From Allium sativum (lineage: Eukaryota > Streptophyta > Magnoliopsida > Asparagales > Amaryllidaceae), in NCBI GenBank assembly GCA_030737875.1, contig CM060919.1:803131160-803195159 (forward strand): DNA of 64,000 nucleotides. The letters are read 5' to 3'. Below the pieces are notes generated by a model. It saw only the letters and a program-made list of their open reading frames with translations, searched no databases and had not been told where the DNA came from. Made by a program: the position numbers and the translations under genes. Below are positions 24,350 to 34,396 of the stretch, in pieces (the first letter of the stretch is position 1; every line of letters starts with the position of its first letter).

Positions 24350-24950
24350 GCGTAATTCGCAGGGCTGCAGATAGCCTACGGCGGTCGGATGTTTCTTGAG
24401 GGAATCAGGCGTAACCATTGTAATCGCTGCGATCTAGAGTCGTTGGAATTCGACTGTGTAGCGAAATTTGCAGGGCTGCGGATAGCCTACGGCGGACGGA
24501 TGTTTCTTGGGGGAACCAAGCGTAACCATTGTGACTGCTGCGATCTACAGTCGAATTATAAGGGCGTAATCCGCAGAGCTGTGAAAGCTTATAGGTACGG
24601 ATGTTTCCTGGGGGACCCAGGCGTAACCATTGTGTACCTGCGGTCCACTGAGATATCTTAGTGATAGTGAGCCACCTGTTTGATGCAGCAGTTAGTCTTC
24701 GTGACTTGATTGGTCTTCGTGACCTGATTTGTCTTTGGGACTTGTTTTGTTCTCGTGACTTGAAGTATCTTCAAAATTCCTTGATTCTGAGATAGAGAAA
24801 TCAACGCTCAGTGACCTCAGAATGTCTTTTGATTCTTAAAGTATCTTCCGTTGATCTGTCCATGACGAAATTCGCAGGGAAGTGAATTCCTACGGATACG
24901 GATGTTTTCTGGGGGATCCAGACGGAACCATTGTGTATCTGCGATTCATG
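24350..24950 (+). repeat. Tandem hairpin array in LARD2 interior
   Basis: Four diverged units of roughly 90-110 bp start at 24350, 24461, 24564 and 24864. Each runs GCGWAATTYGCAGGG.., CGGATGTTT, a hairpin, CGTAACCATTGT and a CTGCGATC-type block. The hairpins are CTTGA-GGGAA-TCAGG (24395), CTTGG-GGGAA-CCAAG (24506), CCTGG-GGGAC-CCAGG (24607) and TCTGG-GGGAT-CCAGA (24908). Stems change in a paired way while the loop is constant. RevB has three related units on the minus strand at 38550-38840. Confidence 0.8.
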
Positions 24951-25657
24951 AACAATCAACATATCAATATCACATTGGTACTTTCCGTATCTGTTTTTAA
25001 AAAGAGAAATTTTGAAATATTTTTACTGGGAGTTGAAACAAGGATATTTAGTACTTGGAGATTTTAGTCGTACGCCTGGCCAGTGTATGCCTAACATCTG
25101 TGAGAACGACAATAGACTTGTCAAACTTCGAGTTATCTAGTAATTTCAAATTAGTAATTTGAAATGAAAATGTATTTAATATAATAAGATTTCAGAGTAT
25201 TTTCAGGTCCCAGAGTTTTGAAGAAGTAAATACGAATATTTTTTTTTTATATAAATATATAAAAGTTATAAAGATGTCGGATTTTGGAAATTTTAAGTCG
25301 ATAATTTGTGTTTGGAAATGGAAATGTTATTTACACTATTCAGTGAGTATTGGAAAAAGTTAAATAATATAAAGATATTGGGTTGATGATTGCTAAGCCT
25401 AGACCCATTACTGTGCAATAATGAATAAATATAGACCGATGAGGTTTATAAAGGAATTTGGAATGATTTGAGATGTATGAATCCAACTTATGCAGAAATT
25501 GGTTTTCAATAGAAATTCGATTTTTCGAGTTATTTGAGTATGATGGTAAACAATGAGGATTGATAACTTAAATATCGATGTTTAAATAAGTTGTGGAAGA
25601 ATTTCATACAAATATGAAATCTGAAGTATACGTTGATGTAACTCTTAACAATCTCCC

Positions 25658-25693
25658 CTTTTCGAGGACGAAAAGTTTTAAAGGGGGGAAGAT
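25658..25693 (+). other. LARD2 polypurine tract with adjacent hairpin
   Basis: CTTTTCG-AGGA-CGAAAAG (25658-25675), then AAAGGGGGGAAGAT ending at the 3' LTR start. Confidence 0.88.
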
Positions 25694-28600
25694 TGTAATG
25701 ACCCAGAAATTTCGATATTTGAAATTTGAATTAATTAAAGATTTAATTATTGAATTTTATTGATACTCGGATTAGAAATTTAAAACCCAATATATGGTTT
25801 TGAATATTGAATTGAGTTCAATGGTTAGTTGAGCATCGAATAATTATTGTTGAATTGAATTTGATTACGTGAGTTGATTTGAAGCTTGACTGGAAAATAT
25901 AAACGGTTGAAGTTAAAAATAAACGTAGTTGACATTAAATGAATTGGGGGTTTTGTTTGTTAAAATATATGGGATATTGATTTGGAAATGTGTATGTTTA
26001 AAGAAATCAAATTTAATGTTTCAAATTTGAAAGCGAACGGAGTTTTCGGTAAACCGATACATAAGATAAAAATAAAATAACGATGCATACTAACAAAGTG
26101 AGACAACGACCAAACAAATTTTATAAGATTCAGAATGTGAAAACGTAGCAGCACGTCAAGTTCCGTAGCGTTTGGAGTTCGTTTAAAGGTTAGAAAAAAT
26201 TAAATTGTGTAACGTAAATTTCAGAGAATTAAATTACATAAGGGTTCACAGTCTATTTCGATTTAACGTTAAATTCCTTCAGCGAATGGTGTAACGTTTG
26301 GAGTAACGTTAAATTCCTTCAGCGTCAAGTAATTCGCAGAAACCACCCACCCCAGTTTTAGTCTATTTCGATTCCTTGATGGCCACGGTTCTGCTTTTAT
26401 AAATTAGCGTTCTTTCTCCAATTCTCTCAGCAAATCAGTTCCTCTTTTCAATTTTAATGGCCCTGTAAATCACCTCGATCGTTCTCTTCCCCATGTTCGA
26501 AACCGCCTCTTCCGTTAACCCCCAACGTTGAGCGCTGCCTCGCCTCCGTCCCAAAGCTGCCATATTGCTACTCGAAGTCCGCTCCTCCGTTCGCCTCTCA
26601 CCAGTCTGTCACCGCATCTCTGTTTGCCGATGAACTTAAGTTCCCCAAATCTGTCGCCTGCATCACGTGTTATGGTGAGCATCTCACTCACGATAAATCT
26701 TAAGTTCAAGTAAATTTACTCGATTTTAGTTGAGATATAGTAGTTAATTGTGTGTTCCTTGCGGATTGATTTGTGGTTGTTTGACTGTCTGATTGGTCGT
26801 GTAAGTTCCGCTTAGTTTGCCTTGATTTAGTCGGATTTGGGTCACTGTTGGGTGTTCGAATTTCACTATATGGGGGTGTTCTGCAAATTTCCTTGAACGA
26901 TGAATTGATGCTGTATAAAAATATAGTATGATTCACCCATGTTGCTTTGCTTGAACTAAAGTGTACTCTCTGTTTACTTGAATTCACATTTGCAGGGGTA
27001 CATAATATTTGGACACTTGGGTAGTTACATGTACCTGTATGACACACATTTCATTATACTATAAATCATTTAAGGACCCTTTGATGAAATCCCTGAACCT
27101 AAGCTTAGCATATATACACTTGCCTGGCTGTAACTCGAACAAATCCGCGAGCATGTAATTTGAATATATGTATTAGCCACGTCCTGTTTTTAAAAATATG
27201 GAACAAATGCTTGTCCTTTGTTTTACCTGAGAAACATGTTGCTTCATGAAAAATGTATCTCGGTCACGTCTATTGCTGAGACAACTAGTTTATTCTAACC
27301 ATGAATAAATGCTATTGCAGCACATATTTGAGGTTTGGAAATTTACATAAAAGTTGGAATTTATTTTCCTGTTATTGAAATGGAACCCTGATTGCCTGCA
27401 CAACACTATCAAAATTCCATTTCATCTGTTCGGTTAGCTTTGTTGCTTGCACTGCATTGCAATTCATGCAATGCACTGTTGTGAATTATATGTAAGAGAC
27501 ATCTTCCAGAAATGGTTTTAGTCACTGTCACTATTTTGTTTTATAGTCAGTACAATATGAAATGATTTTTGATTGTGTTTACCATTCATGAAATAGAAAA
27601 AAATGATCATTAAATCTGATAGAGTATTAGCACATATATGATATGAGTAAATTTTTACCACTTGCCTTACAATACTGACATGGTAATGAGGTAGTCCACC
27701 TGCATATGTGAAGTATCATGTGGTTCTTGCCTAGACATTTACTCATATGGTTTGAAACTGCTCATATTTATGTGTCTTGTCACCATACTAACTGATTTCA
27801 GAAATTTCATGGGTTGAACTCCAACATATATGTTAATATAGCCACCACTGAGTAGGCCATTAGATATATATAGATTGTAGATCATGGTAAGGCTGTTCGC
27901 ATGTATTAAAGACTGAAAATACATTTGGATTGCCCAAAATTTATAAAAGCTGTCATTACTTTTCTGTGGCAAAATAATATACTGGGTCTTGGTTGTTCCC
28001 ATACTGCTTTTACACCTAGTGAAGTATTTGAACTAGATGTTATGCTAACAGTGATTACCTGCATACTGGACCACATTTTAAATTGTAGCATATAAAGTCC
28101 GCAAAGTTTAAAAGGGAGAAAATGAAAGTTACCTGGTTTATACTAACCATGAGTGTTTGACCTTTTGATTTATGGTTTTGGTGCATCAGCACAGTCCTTG
28201 CATCTCTTGGCTACACATGTTCATCAATTCATAGATTCGGAAGTTTGCAAACCCATGTTGAAATGCATGTGCTTGTACACTTGCCTATAGAAGTATGACT
28301 TGTGTCGCCTAATCTAAGCAGCTTTGTATCTCTATACTTACATTTGATATTCCCTGGTTCCGGGATGCTGGGGCAGTGCACACATGTACCTATACACGTG
28401 TGTACATGCAGGCTCTCGTGATCATGGTTCCTGAAATAAAAACCCCTATGCTGTCGTGATTTGTTTCGTCCCAAGTTGCTATGATATCCCGACATTTCCT
28501 CATGGGTCCGATGTATTTGGAAATAAAAAAAATTAGTTATGATTTAACTATTACATCTCAGTTTACATTGAAGTTAGTTTACTTGAACTATGATTTATCC

Positions 28601-28987
28601 TGACTCGAGTGTTTTTATGTTTTGCATGGAATGCTCGAGTCAGACCCGAGCATTTCAGATTTAGATATTACAGCGGCAAATTCGAAGATCTGCAAAAACT
28701 GGGGGTTTCAGGAGACGCGCACTCTGAAGATTTTTAAAACAGTAAATATTTTTCTATTGTATTCAACTGTATTTTTACATTCCGCTGTACAGAAAAATCT
28801 TTGTATCAAAAATTTGATTAATATATGAAAGGTTATTTGTTTTGTTTACTGTGTTATTTATTTTATTTTGCGTTTTCTGTGTTGATTCTATTTTGAACTC
28901 GGTAAGCTAAATAACGAACCGTCAATTTGAATGCTTTAGATTGGTTTAATCACCAATTTGAAGTGGTCAAAAAGGCGGGTCGTTACA
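25694..28987 (+). repeat. LARD2 3' LTR
   Basis: Near-identical to 17022-20315. It is followed by the GCTAT duplication and the rest of the Tekay 5' LTR. Confidence 0.96.
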
Positions 28988-28992
28988 GCTAT

Positions 28993-29667
28993 GGTTGATT
29001 TGTTTGCTATCATTATGACATGCACACCCCACCCCTGTATTCTTTACACTATTTATGGCACCTTAGAGTACTGTACGGTATGTGGTACTAACTCTTTGGT
29101 TGCAGGTCCAGGTTCAGGTATGGTTTAGTATACCTGTTATTGTTCTGTTTAGATGCTTATCGCTCATACCAGGCTTTATGTCTGACCCAGAGTTTTATGT
29201 CTCCTCTTATTACTCTGGGTGCTCACACGAGCAGACTAGAGACAGGTTAGCTGGAGATGCACGGGTAGATGATCCGGAGACGAGCAGGAGGCTTCCACGT
29301 AATATATATATAGTATTCTCCCTGTGTTGTTGAAGATCACTGCTTAGGCATTGGTGGTGCATCTTCTACTTTAGCTCTCTTTTGTTTAGAGACAGTAAAT
29401 TTGAAAAGTTGTAATAAGCTGTATTTGGATTTCCGCTGCTCTGATGTTGATGTTGGTTTTAGTTATCAGCTTATACACTGTCTCACCTGTTTTATGTCAG
29501 GTATTTTATTATTATATTTTACTCTATGCGCTGTGAGACATTCTACAGGTTCCTCGTTTAGTTAATTCCCTTCTTTCCTTTCTCCTGACGACCGTCCCGT
29601 GCTAGTCGGGCATGTGTACAGCAAACTTTCGGAGGAAATGCGGGCTGGTGCGGGGCGGGCCGTCACA
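28993..29667 (+). repeat. Tekay 5' LTR, second piece
   Basis: Continues the 5' LTR after LARD2 and matches 36309-36984. It ends GCCGTCACA directly before the primer site. Confidence 0.94.
29185..29220 (+). promoter_or_regulatory. Conserved LTR hairpin (Tekay, 5' LTR)
   Basis: ACCCAGAGT (29185-29193) pairs perfectly with ACTCTGGGT (29212-29220), with an 18-nt loop, about 450 bp before the LTR end. The 3' LTR copy is at 36502-36537. Confidence 0.7.
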
Positions 29668-29669
29668 CT

Positions 29670-29681
29670 TGGTATCAGAGC
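29670..29681 (+). other. Tekay primer-binding site
   Basis: TGGTATCAGAGC, 2 bp after the LTR end, exact complement of the initiator tRNA-Met 3' end. Confidence 0.95.
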
Positions 29682-29862
29682 TCTAGGTTGCGTAGTTAAC
29701 CTAGGGAAGTTATCAGGGAGAGATAATATACGTATACGAGAGAGCGTATTTGTGATTATTTTGGTTTTCAAAAGCTATATATATACTATTAGTAGTATAA
29801 GAATGAAGTCGTGTTGCACTAGCACCACTATGGGGTCGTTAATCGTTTCCTTTTTCAGATTG

Positions 29863-30880
29863 ATGATGAGCCGATATGTTAGAGGTACTGGTAGAGGGGC
29901 CAATAATGGGAATGTTGCTGACATGAGGGCGATGTTTACTGACCTCATGAGAGAGATGCTTAGGGATGTGCAGAGAGCAGCTCCCAATGGTGGAAATGGT
30001 GGTGGTCCAATAGTGCAGGCGCCGAGAGTCGACTTCGCCAAGCTGAATAAGGATTATACTAGCCTTGGTGGGAAGCCGTTCCACGGAACGGAGTCGGCCA
30101 CGGATGTTCAAGATTGGTTGGATAGTTGCAAACGTATCTTCGAGGATTTGGGTATCGAGGATGCGATGAAGAGAAAGCTAGCGTCCCGTCAGCTGCAAGG
30201 GCGGGCAATGAATTGGTGGAATGCTATAAAGGCAGCTACTCCCGAAGATCAGATTACTTGGGAGCAGTTTAAGGCTCGCTTTAGCGAGAAGTTCATTCTA
30301 GCTGCTCAGAAGTCAGTGCTGTTTAAGAAATTCTTGGAGCTCAAGCAGAATGGCAGAGCTGTCTCGGAGTATATTGCCGAATTCGACACTTTGTCGAAGT
30401 ATGGGTTATCTCTTATTGATACTGCCGAGAAGAAGAATGAGAAATTCATAACTGGTTTGGATCAGTACTTGGGGTAAAGGCTTATTAACCACATCGATGA
30501 GACGTTTGAATCGATTGTGGGGAAAGCATTAAGATCAGAAAGTCTCTACCCTAAGCTGAAGACTGAGGTTGCATCCGCAGATGAGCCAAAGCCACAAGCT
30601 AGTGGTGGAGGCAAGGGTGGTCTCCAGAATAAGAGAAAGCAGAGTCAGACTAAGGATGGCCAGAAGAAAAAGAATAAGCAAGATGTTGAGTGCTTCAGTT
30701 GTGGTAAGAAGGGCCATTATGCTAGTAATTGTCGGGCCAAGCCAGCGGATAGGAAGTGCTTCAACTGTGGCCAAATGGGACATCACAAGGACAAGTGTCC
30801 GCAACCCCCCAAAGAAAAGCAAATGGTGAAAGCTTACGCCCTTAATGTTGTTCCTTCTTTGTCGAATGCCCCAACTGCGG
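29863..30880 (+). pseudogene. gag: Gag (capsid and nucleocapsid) region of Tekay gag-pol
   Basis: The likely start is the ATG at 29863 (MMSRYVRG), because the open frame upstream of it lies in LTR and leader. A retrotransposon Gag core follows (PRVDFAKL.. through DWLDSC, NWWNAIK, TWEQFKARF, YIAEFDTLSKYG). A TAA at 30475-30477 interrupts the frame, which then continues in phase. Two CCHC zinc knuckles lie at 30691-30732 ([14 protein letters not shown]) and 30757-30798 ([14 protein letters not shown]); these bind RNA in the nucleocapsid. The family normally makes one gag-pol polyprotein, and here gag would end before the knuckles. Confidence 0.93.
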
Positions 30881-31300
30881 TGGAGAAGGGAAAGAATGTC
30901 GTCATTCAAGGTATGCTTTCTGTTTATGATGTTCCTGTTAGAGTTTTGTTTGATACCGGAGCTTCCAGTTCTTTCATATCTAGTGACCTGGTAGATAGGT
31001 TGAGATTGGAGCCCGAGATTGTCGATAGACCTTTAGTAGTGACGAACCCGATTGGTGGTTCGACTAGCCTTAGCATGATTTGTCGTAATGTGGTCTTATC
31101 GAGTCATGGATGCATGTTTGTTTGTGATTGCTTTGCTTTGGGCTTTACTGGGTTTGGCATTATTTTGGGAGTAGATTGGCTCCAAAGATACGGGGTGGTG
31201 GTAGACTGTGAGGGCTTTTTGGTGACAGCTAGAGCGGATGATGGACGGAGGATAGTGTTTGGTGGTCTACCCAGTAAGGGGGTATTGGCTAGTTTTCTAA
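30881..31300 (+). pseudogene. Aspartic protease domain of Tekay gag-pol
   Basis: In frame with gag. The catalytic motif [10 protein letters not shown] lies at about 30946-30975 (aspartate codon 30952), and the downstream ILGVDWL motif is typical of retropepsins in Ty3/gypsy elements. The domain would process the polyprotein. It is intact in itself but lies between the stops at 30475 and 31870. Confidence 0.9.
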
Positions 31301-31439
31301 ACTCCCTCGACATTCCGCATAGTGAGTTGTCTGGTTTGCCCGTGGTTGGCCAGTATCCGGATGTTTTCGAGGAAGTGACCGGGCTTCCACCACACCGAGA
31401 GATTGAGTTATGTATTGATTTGGTAAAAGATGCCAGACC

Positions 31440-32060
31440 TATAGTGATGCCACTTCGTCGTATGGCACCAAGGGAGCAGCGAGAGCTCGAGGTGCAAGTC
31501 AGCGATCTTTTGAAGAAGGGATTTATCAGAAGGAGTGTTTCTGAATGGGGAGCACCAGTTGTGTTTGCTACCAAGGCGGATGGTTCCCTTCGTTTGTGTG
31601 TAGACTGCCGCGAGTTGAATAAAGTAACGAGGAAGAACAAGTATCCTCTACCGCGGATAGATGATTTGTTCGATCAGTTGTGTGGCGCGAGAGTATTTTC
31701 TCAGTTGGATCTCGCGACAGGTTTTCATCAGCTTAGAGTGGAAGCTGAGAGTATAGCTAAAACGGCATTTCGGACGCCTTCTGGGTTTTATGAGTGGTTG
31801 GTCATGCCATTCGGGCTGACCAATGCCCCAGCATATTTTGTGGATCTTATGAATAGGGTATTCAGAGATTAGTTGAATAAGTTTGTCCTTGTGTTCGTTG
31901 ATGATATTTTGGTCTATTCAAGGACAGAGGAAGAACACAAGGAACATTTAAAAATAGTGATGGAGGTGTTGAGAAAACACCAACTGAAAGCAAAGTTTTC
32001 TAAGTGTCACTTTTGGAAGAGGGAAGTGAGGTTCTTGGGCCATGTTGTATCAGAGAATGG
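31440..32060 (+). pseudogene. Reverse transcriptase domain of Tekay gag-pol
   Basis: Shows the fingers/palm motifs of Ty3/gypsy enzymes: [45 protein letters not shown] (first catalytic aspartate), [12 protein letters not shown], then FVDDILVYS with the paired aspartates at 31900-31905. A TAG at 31870-31872, between the NRVFRD and NKFVLVF segments, splits the domain just before the catalytic box. The copy as it stands cannot make a working enzyme. Confidence 0.94.
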
Positions 32061-32680
32061 TATTGCCGTAGACCCGACGAAGGTGGCTACGGTACAGGAT
32101 TGGCCTACGCCCAAGAATGCAACAGATGTAAGAAGTTTCTTGGGGTTAGCTGGATATTATTGTAAGTTTATCCAAGGATTCTCCAAGATAGCAGCACCAT
32201 TGACCCGTTGACTAAGAAGAATCAAGCTTTTGTCTGGGATGAAAGGTGCGAGAATGCATTCAAGAGTCTAAAGGACAAGTTGACAAGCGCACCAGTGTTA
32301 GTCATTCCTAAAGGGAATGAAGAGATGACGGTATACACAGATGCTTGCGGTACCGAACTAGGTGCTGTATTAATGCAAAGTGGTAGAGTGGTAGCTTATG
32401 CAAGTCGACAATTGAAACCGCACGAGAGAAGATACCCTACCCATGATTTGGAGTTGGCAGCGATCGTGTTCGCGTTGAAGATGTGGAGACACTATCTCTT
32501 GGGAGAAAGATTTGAGCTGTTTACAGATCATAAGTCGTTGAGGTATCTCTTCTCTCAGAAAGATCTGAATCTCCGTCAGCAGAGATGGTTAGAATTCTTG
32601 GCTTCCTATGATTTTGATATCGCATATACACCGGGAAAGGGCAATGCGGTAGCCGATGTGTTGAGTAGAAGACATGCCAT
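32061..32680 (+). pseudogene. RNase H domain of Tekay gag-pol
   Basis: Follows reverse transcriptase. Recognisable blocks are [16 protein letters not shown] (first acidic residue at 32340), [24 protein letters not shown] and ADVLSRR. A one-base loss near 32206-32210 shifts the frame at the connection/RNase H boundary, so the upstream frame ends at 32211 and the RNase H frame is offset. The domain degrades RNA in the RNA-DNA hybrid during replication. Confidence 0.92.
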
Positions 32681-32879
32681 CTTAGGGGCTATGTTTCTAG
32701 AATGGAAGCAACTGGAGTATATCGCGGGGTTTGATTTCAGACCAAAGTGCGAATTGGATCCAAAAATGTTAGCAAGTTTGACGATCAGACCCACTTTGAT
32801 TGAGCGGATCGGCTCTAGTCAGAGGGACGATCCTAACCTATTGGAAATCATCTCCAAGTTAGAGATGGATATCGATGAG

Positions 32880-34060
32880 GAGATGAACAAGTATGGGCTT
32901 GATCGAGATGGATGGCTTAGAAAGAATGGAAAGCTCGTTGTACCCAACGTCAATGGATTGAGAGATGAAGTGCTTAGAGAATGTCATCACTAAAAACTGA
33001 CTATACACCCCGGTGGTAATAAGATGTATCGAGATATGAAGCAGACTTACTACTAGGAAGGGATGAAAAGAGACGTTGGGAAGTTTATATCCAAGTGCAT
33101 GAATTGCCAGCTAGTTAAAGCCGAGCAAAAGAAGCCTAGTGGGTTATTGCAACCATTAGAAATTCCCGAATGGAAATGGGAGCAAGTCTCGATGGATTTC
33201 ATCGATGGTTTACCAAGGACTAGATTGGGACATGATAGCATTTGGGTAATCGTGGATCGATTGACTAAGAGTGCAAGATTCATACCAGTCAAATCGACTA
33301 GAACGGCAGCTAAGTTAGCAGAATTGTATATGAAGTTGGTAGTGAGATTTCATGGAATACCTAAAAGCATTGTGAGTGACCGGGACCCGTTGTTCACTAG
33401 TGGGTTTTAGAAGAGCTTATAAGAGGCTCTAGGGTCAGAGTTACATCTCAATACCGCATATCATCCTCAGGCCGACGGTCAGACGGAGAGGGTGAATCGT
33501 ATTTTGGAAGATCTCTTAAGAGCGTGTATATTGGATTTTGGTGGATCATGGGATGACCATTTACATCTAGTAGAGTTTGCATATAATAATAGCTACCAAT
33601 CCAGTATCGGTATGGCTACGTTTGAAGCTTTGTACGGAAGACCGTGCAACTCACCATCATGTTGGATAGAGACTGGCGAGAAGTTTATGCTTGGACCAGA
33701 TGTGGGGAGGGAAACTTCAGATAAGATTAAGATCATTCAACAACGAATGAAGGCTGCCCAAAATAGGCAGAAGAGTTATGCTGATAAGAGGAGAAGAGAC
33801 TTAAAATTCTCCGTTGGTGACTTCGTGTTTGTTATGATTTCTCCGTTGAAGAGTGTAATACGATTTGGCAGGAGAGGCAAGTTAGCACCAAGATTTGTTG
33901 GCCCATTCCCTGTTCTTGAACTAGTCGGGAATTTGGCATATAGAATTGACTTACCAGAGAAGATGGCGGGAGTTCACAATGTATTTCATGTTTCCCAACT
34001 AAGGAAGTTCGTTCACGACTCAGATATGACTATTTCACCTGATCAGTTGGAGGACTTCGA
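32880..34060 (+). pseudogene. Integrase domain of Tekay gag-pol
   Basis: Contains the N-terminal HHCC zinc segment (LRECHH to CMNCQ), a DDE core (MDFIDGLP, VSDRDPLF, YHPQADGQTERVNR with the glutamate codon at 33486-33488) and the GPF/Y-type C-terminal module (PRFVGPFPVLELV, HNVFHVSQL). Stops lie at 32991 (TAA), 33054 (TAG), 33408 (TAG) and 33420 (TAA), all in the integrase frame, so the enzyme is dead. The domain inserts the DNA copy into the genome. Confidence 0.93.
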
Positions 34061-34074
34061 AGTAGAACCCGAGG

Positions 34075-34241
34075 CGGTTGGGAACCGCAAGCCGGCCCGT
34101 ATTGTCGAGCACGACATGAAGCAACTTCGAAGGATGGCGGTGAAGCTAGTCAAGGTTCAGTGGGGCGAGGACGAGAATGATTGTACTTGGGAGACAGAGG
34201 AGAACATTAGGAAGACACACCCAGAACTCTTTGCCTGGTAA
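34075..34241 (+). pseudogene. Chromodomain at the C-terminus of Tekay integrase
   Basis: The final segment (RKPARIVEHDMKQLRRMAVK, VKVQWGEDENDCTWETEEN, to THPELFAW) has the W..C-TWE spacing and terminal helix of the chromodomains in plant Tekay/Del/Reina-type chromoviruses. These are thought to steer integration to particular chromatin. It is in frame with the last integrase piece and ends at TAA 34239-34241. Confidence 0.88.
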
Positions 34242-34361
34242 GATTTTGACTTCGATTTAGTTTTCCGCATGCTAGGATAGGCTTGTTTGCTCCGTTTGCA
34301 TGTTTGATTGTTGTATGTGGTTGTTAGGCATGCGGGATCCTTTGTATATTTTGGGTTAAAG

Positions 34362-34396
34362 AATTTCGGGGACGAAATTTCTTAAGGGGGGGAGAG
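34362..34396 (+). other. Tekay polypurine tract with adjacent hairpin
   Basis: AATTTCG-GGGA-CGAAATT (34362-34379), then AAGGGGGGGAGAG directly before the 3' LTR. Confidence 0.92.

Larger units (their letters stand above)
20316..25693 (+). other. LARD2 internal region, non-coding
   Basis: AT-rich with only short, unsupported frames. It contains a weak duplication (about 21908-22016 and 22586-22681, both ending near GTGCACTG) and a segment at 23230-23770 that resembles the LARD1 LTR (about 2093-2765). It also has the hairpin repeat array (24350-24950) and the purine tract. No gag or pol similarity is visible on either strand. Confidence 0.85.
17022..28987 (+). mobile_element. LARD2: young non-autonomous LTR retrotransposon
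   Basis: Two 3294-bp LTRs (17022-20315 and 25694-28987), starting TGTAATGACCC and ending GGGTCGTTACA, flanked by GCTAT. The interior is 5378 bp and has no gag or pol. By eye about 20 substitutions separate the LTRs (roughly 0.6 percent). It is the innermost insertion of the nest. The primer site is TGGTATCGGAGC, one change from the Met consensus. The LTR carries what looks like a captured exon-intron-exon piece, and the interior carries a tandem hairpin array. Confidence 0.96.

Noticed and set aside
24389..24661. 90-codon frame with internally repeated peptides
   Set aside because: Explained by the tandem hairpin units; the units have lengths that do not keep a frame, and RNA pairing is conserved rather than peptide.
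29599..29862. Upstream extension of the gag frame
   Set aside because: It lies in the LTR end, primer site and leader. The Gag-like protein starts at the ATG at 29863.
31104..31640. 178-codon minus-strand frame
   Set aside because: Antisense shadow of the protease/reverse transcriptase coding region.
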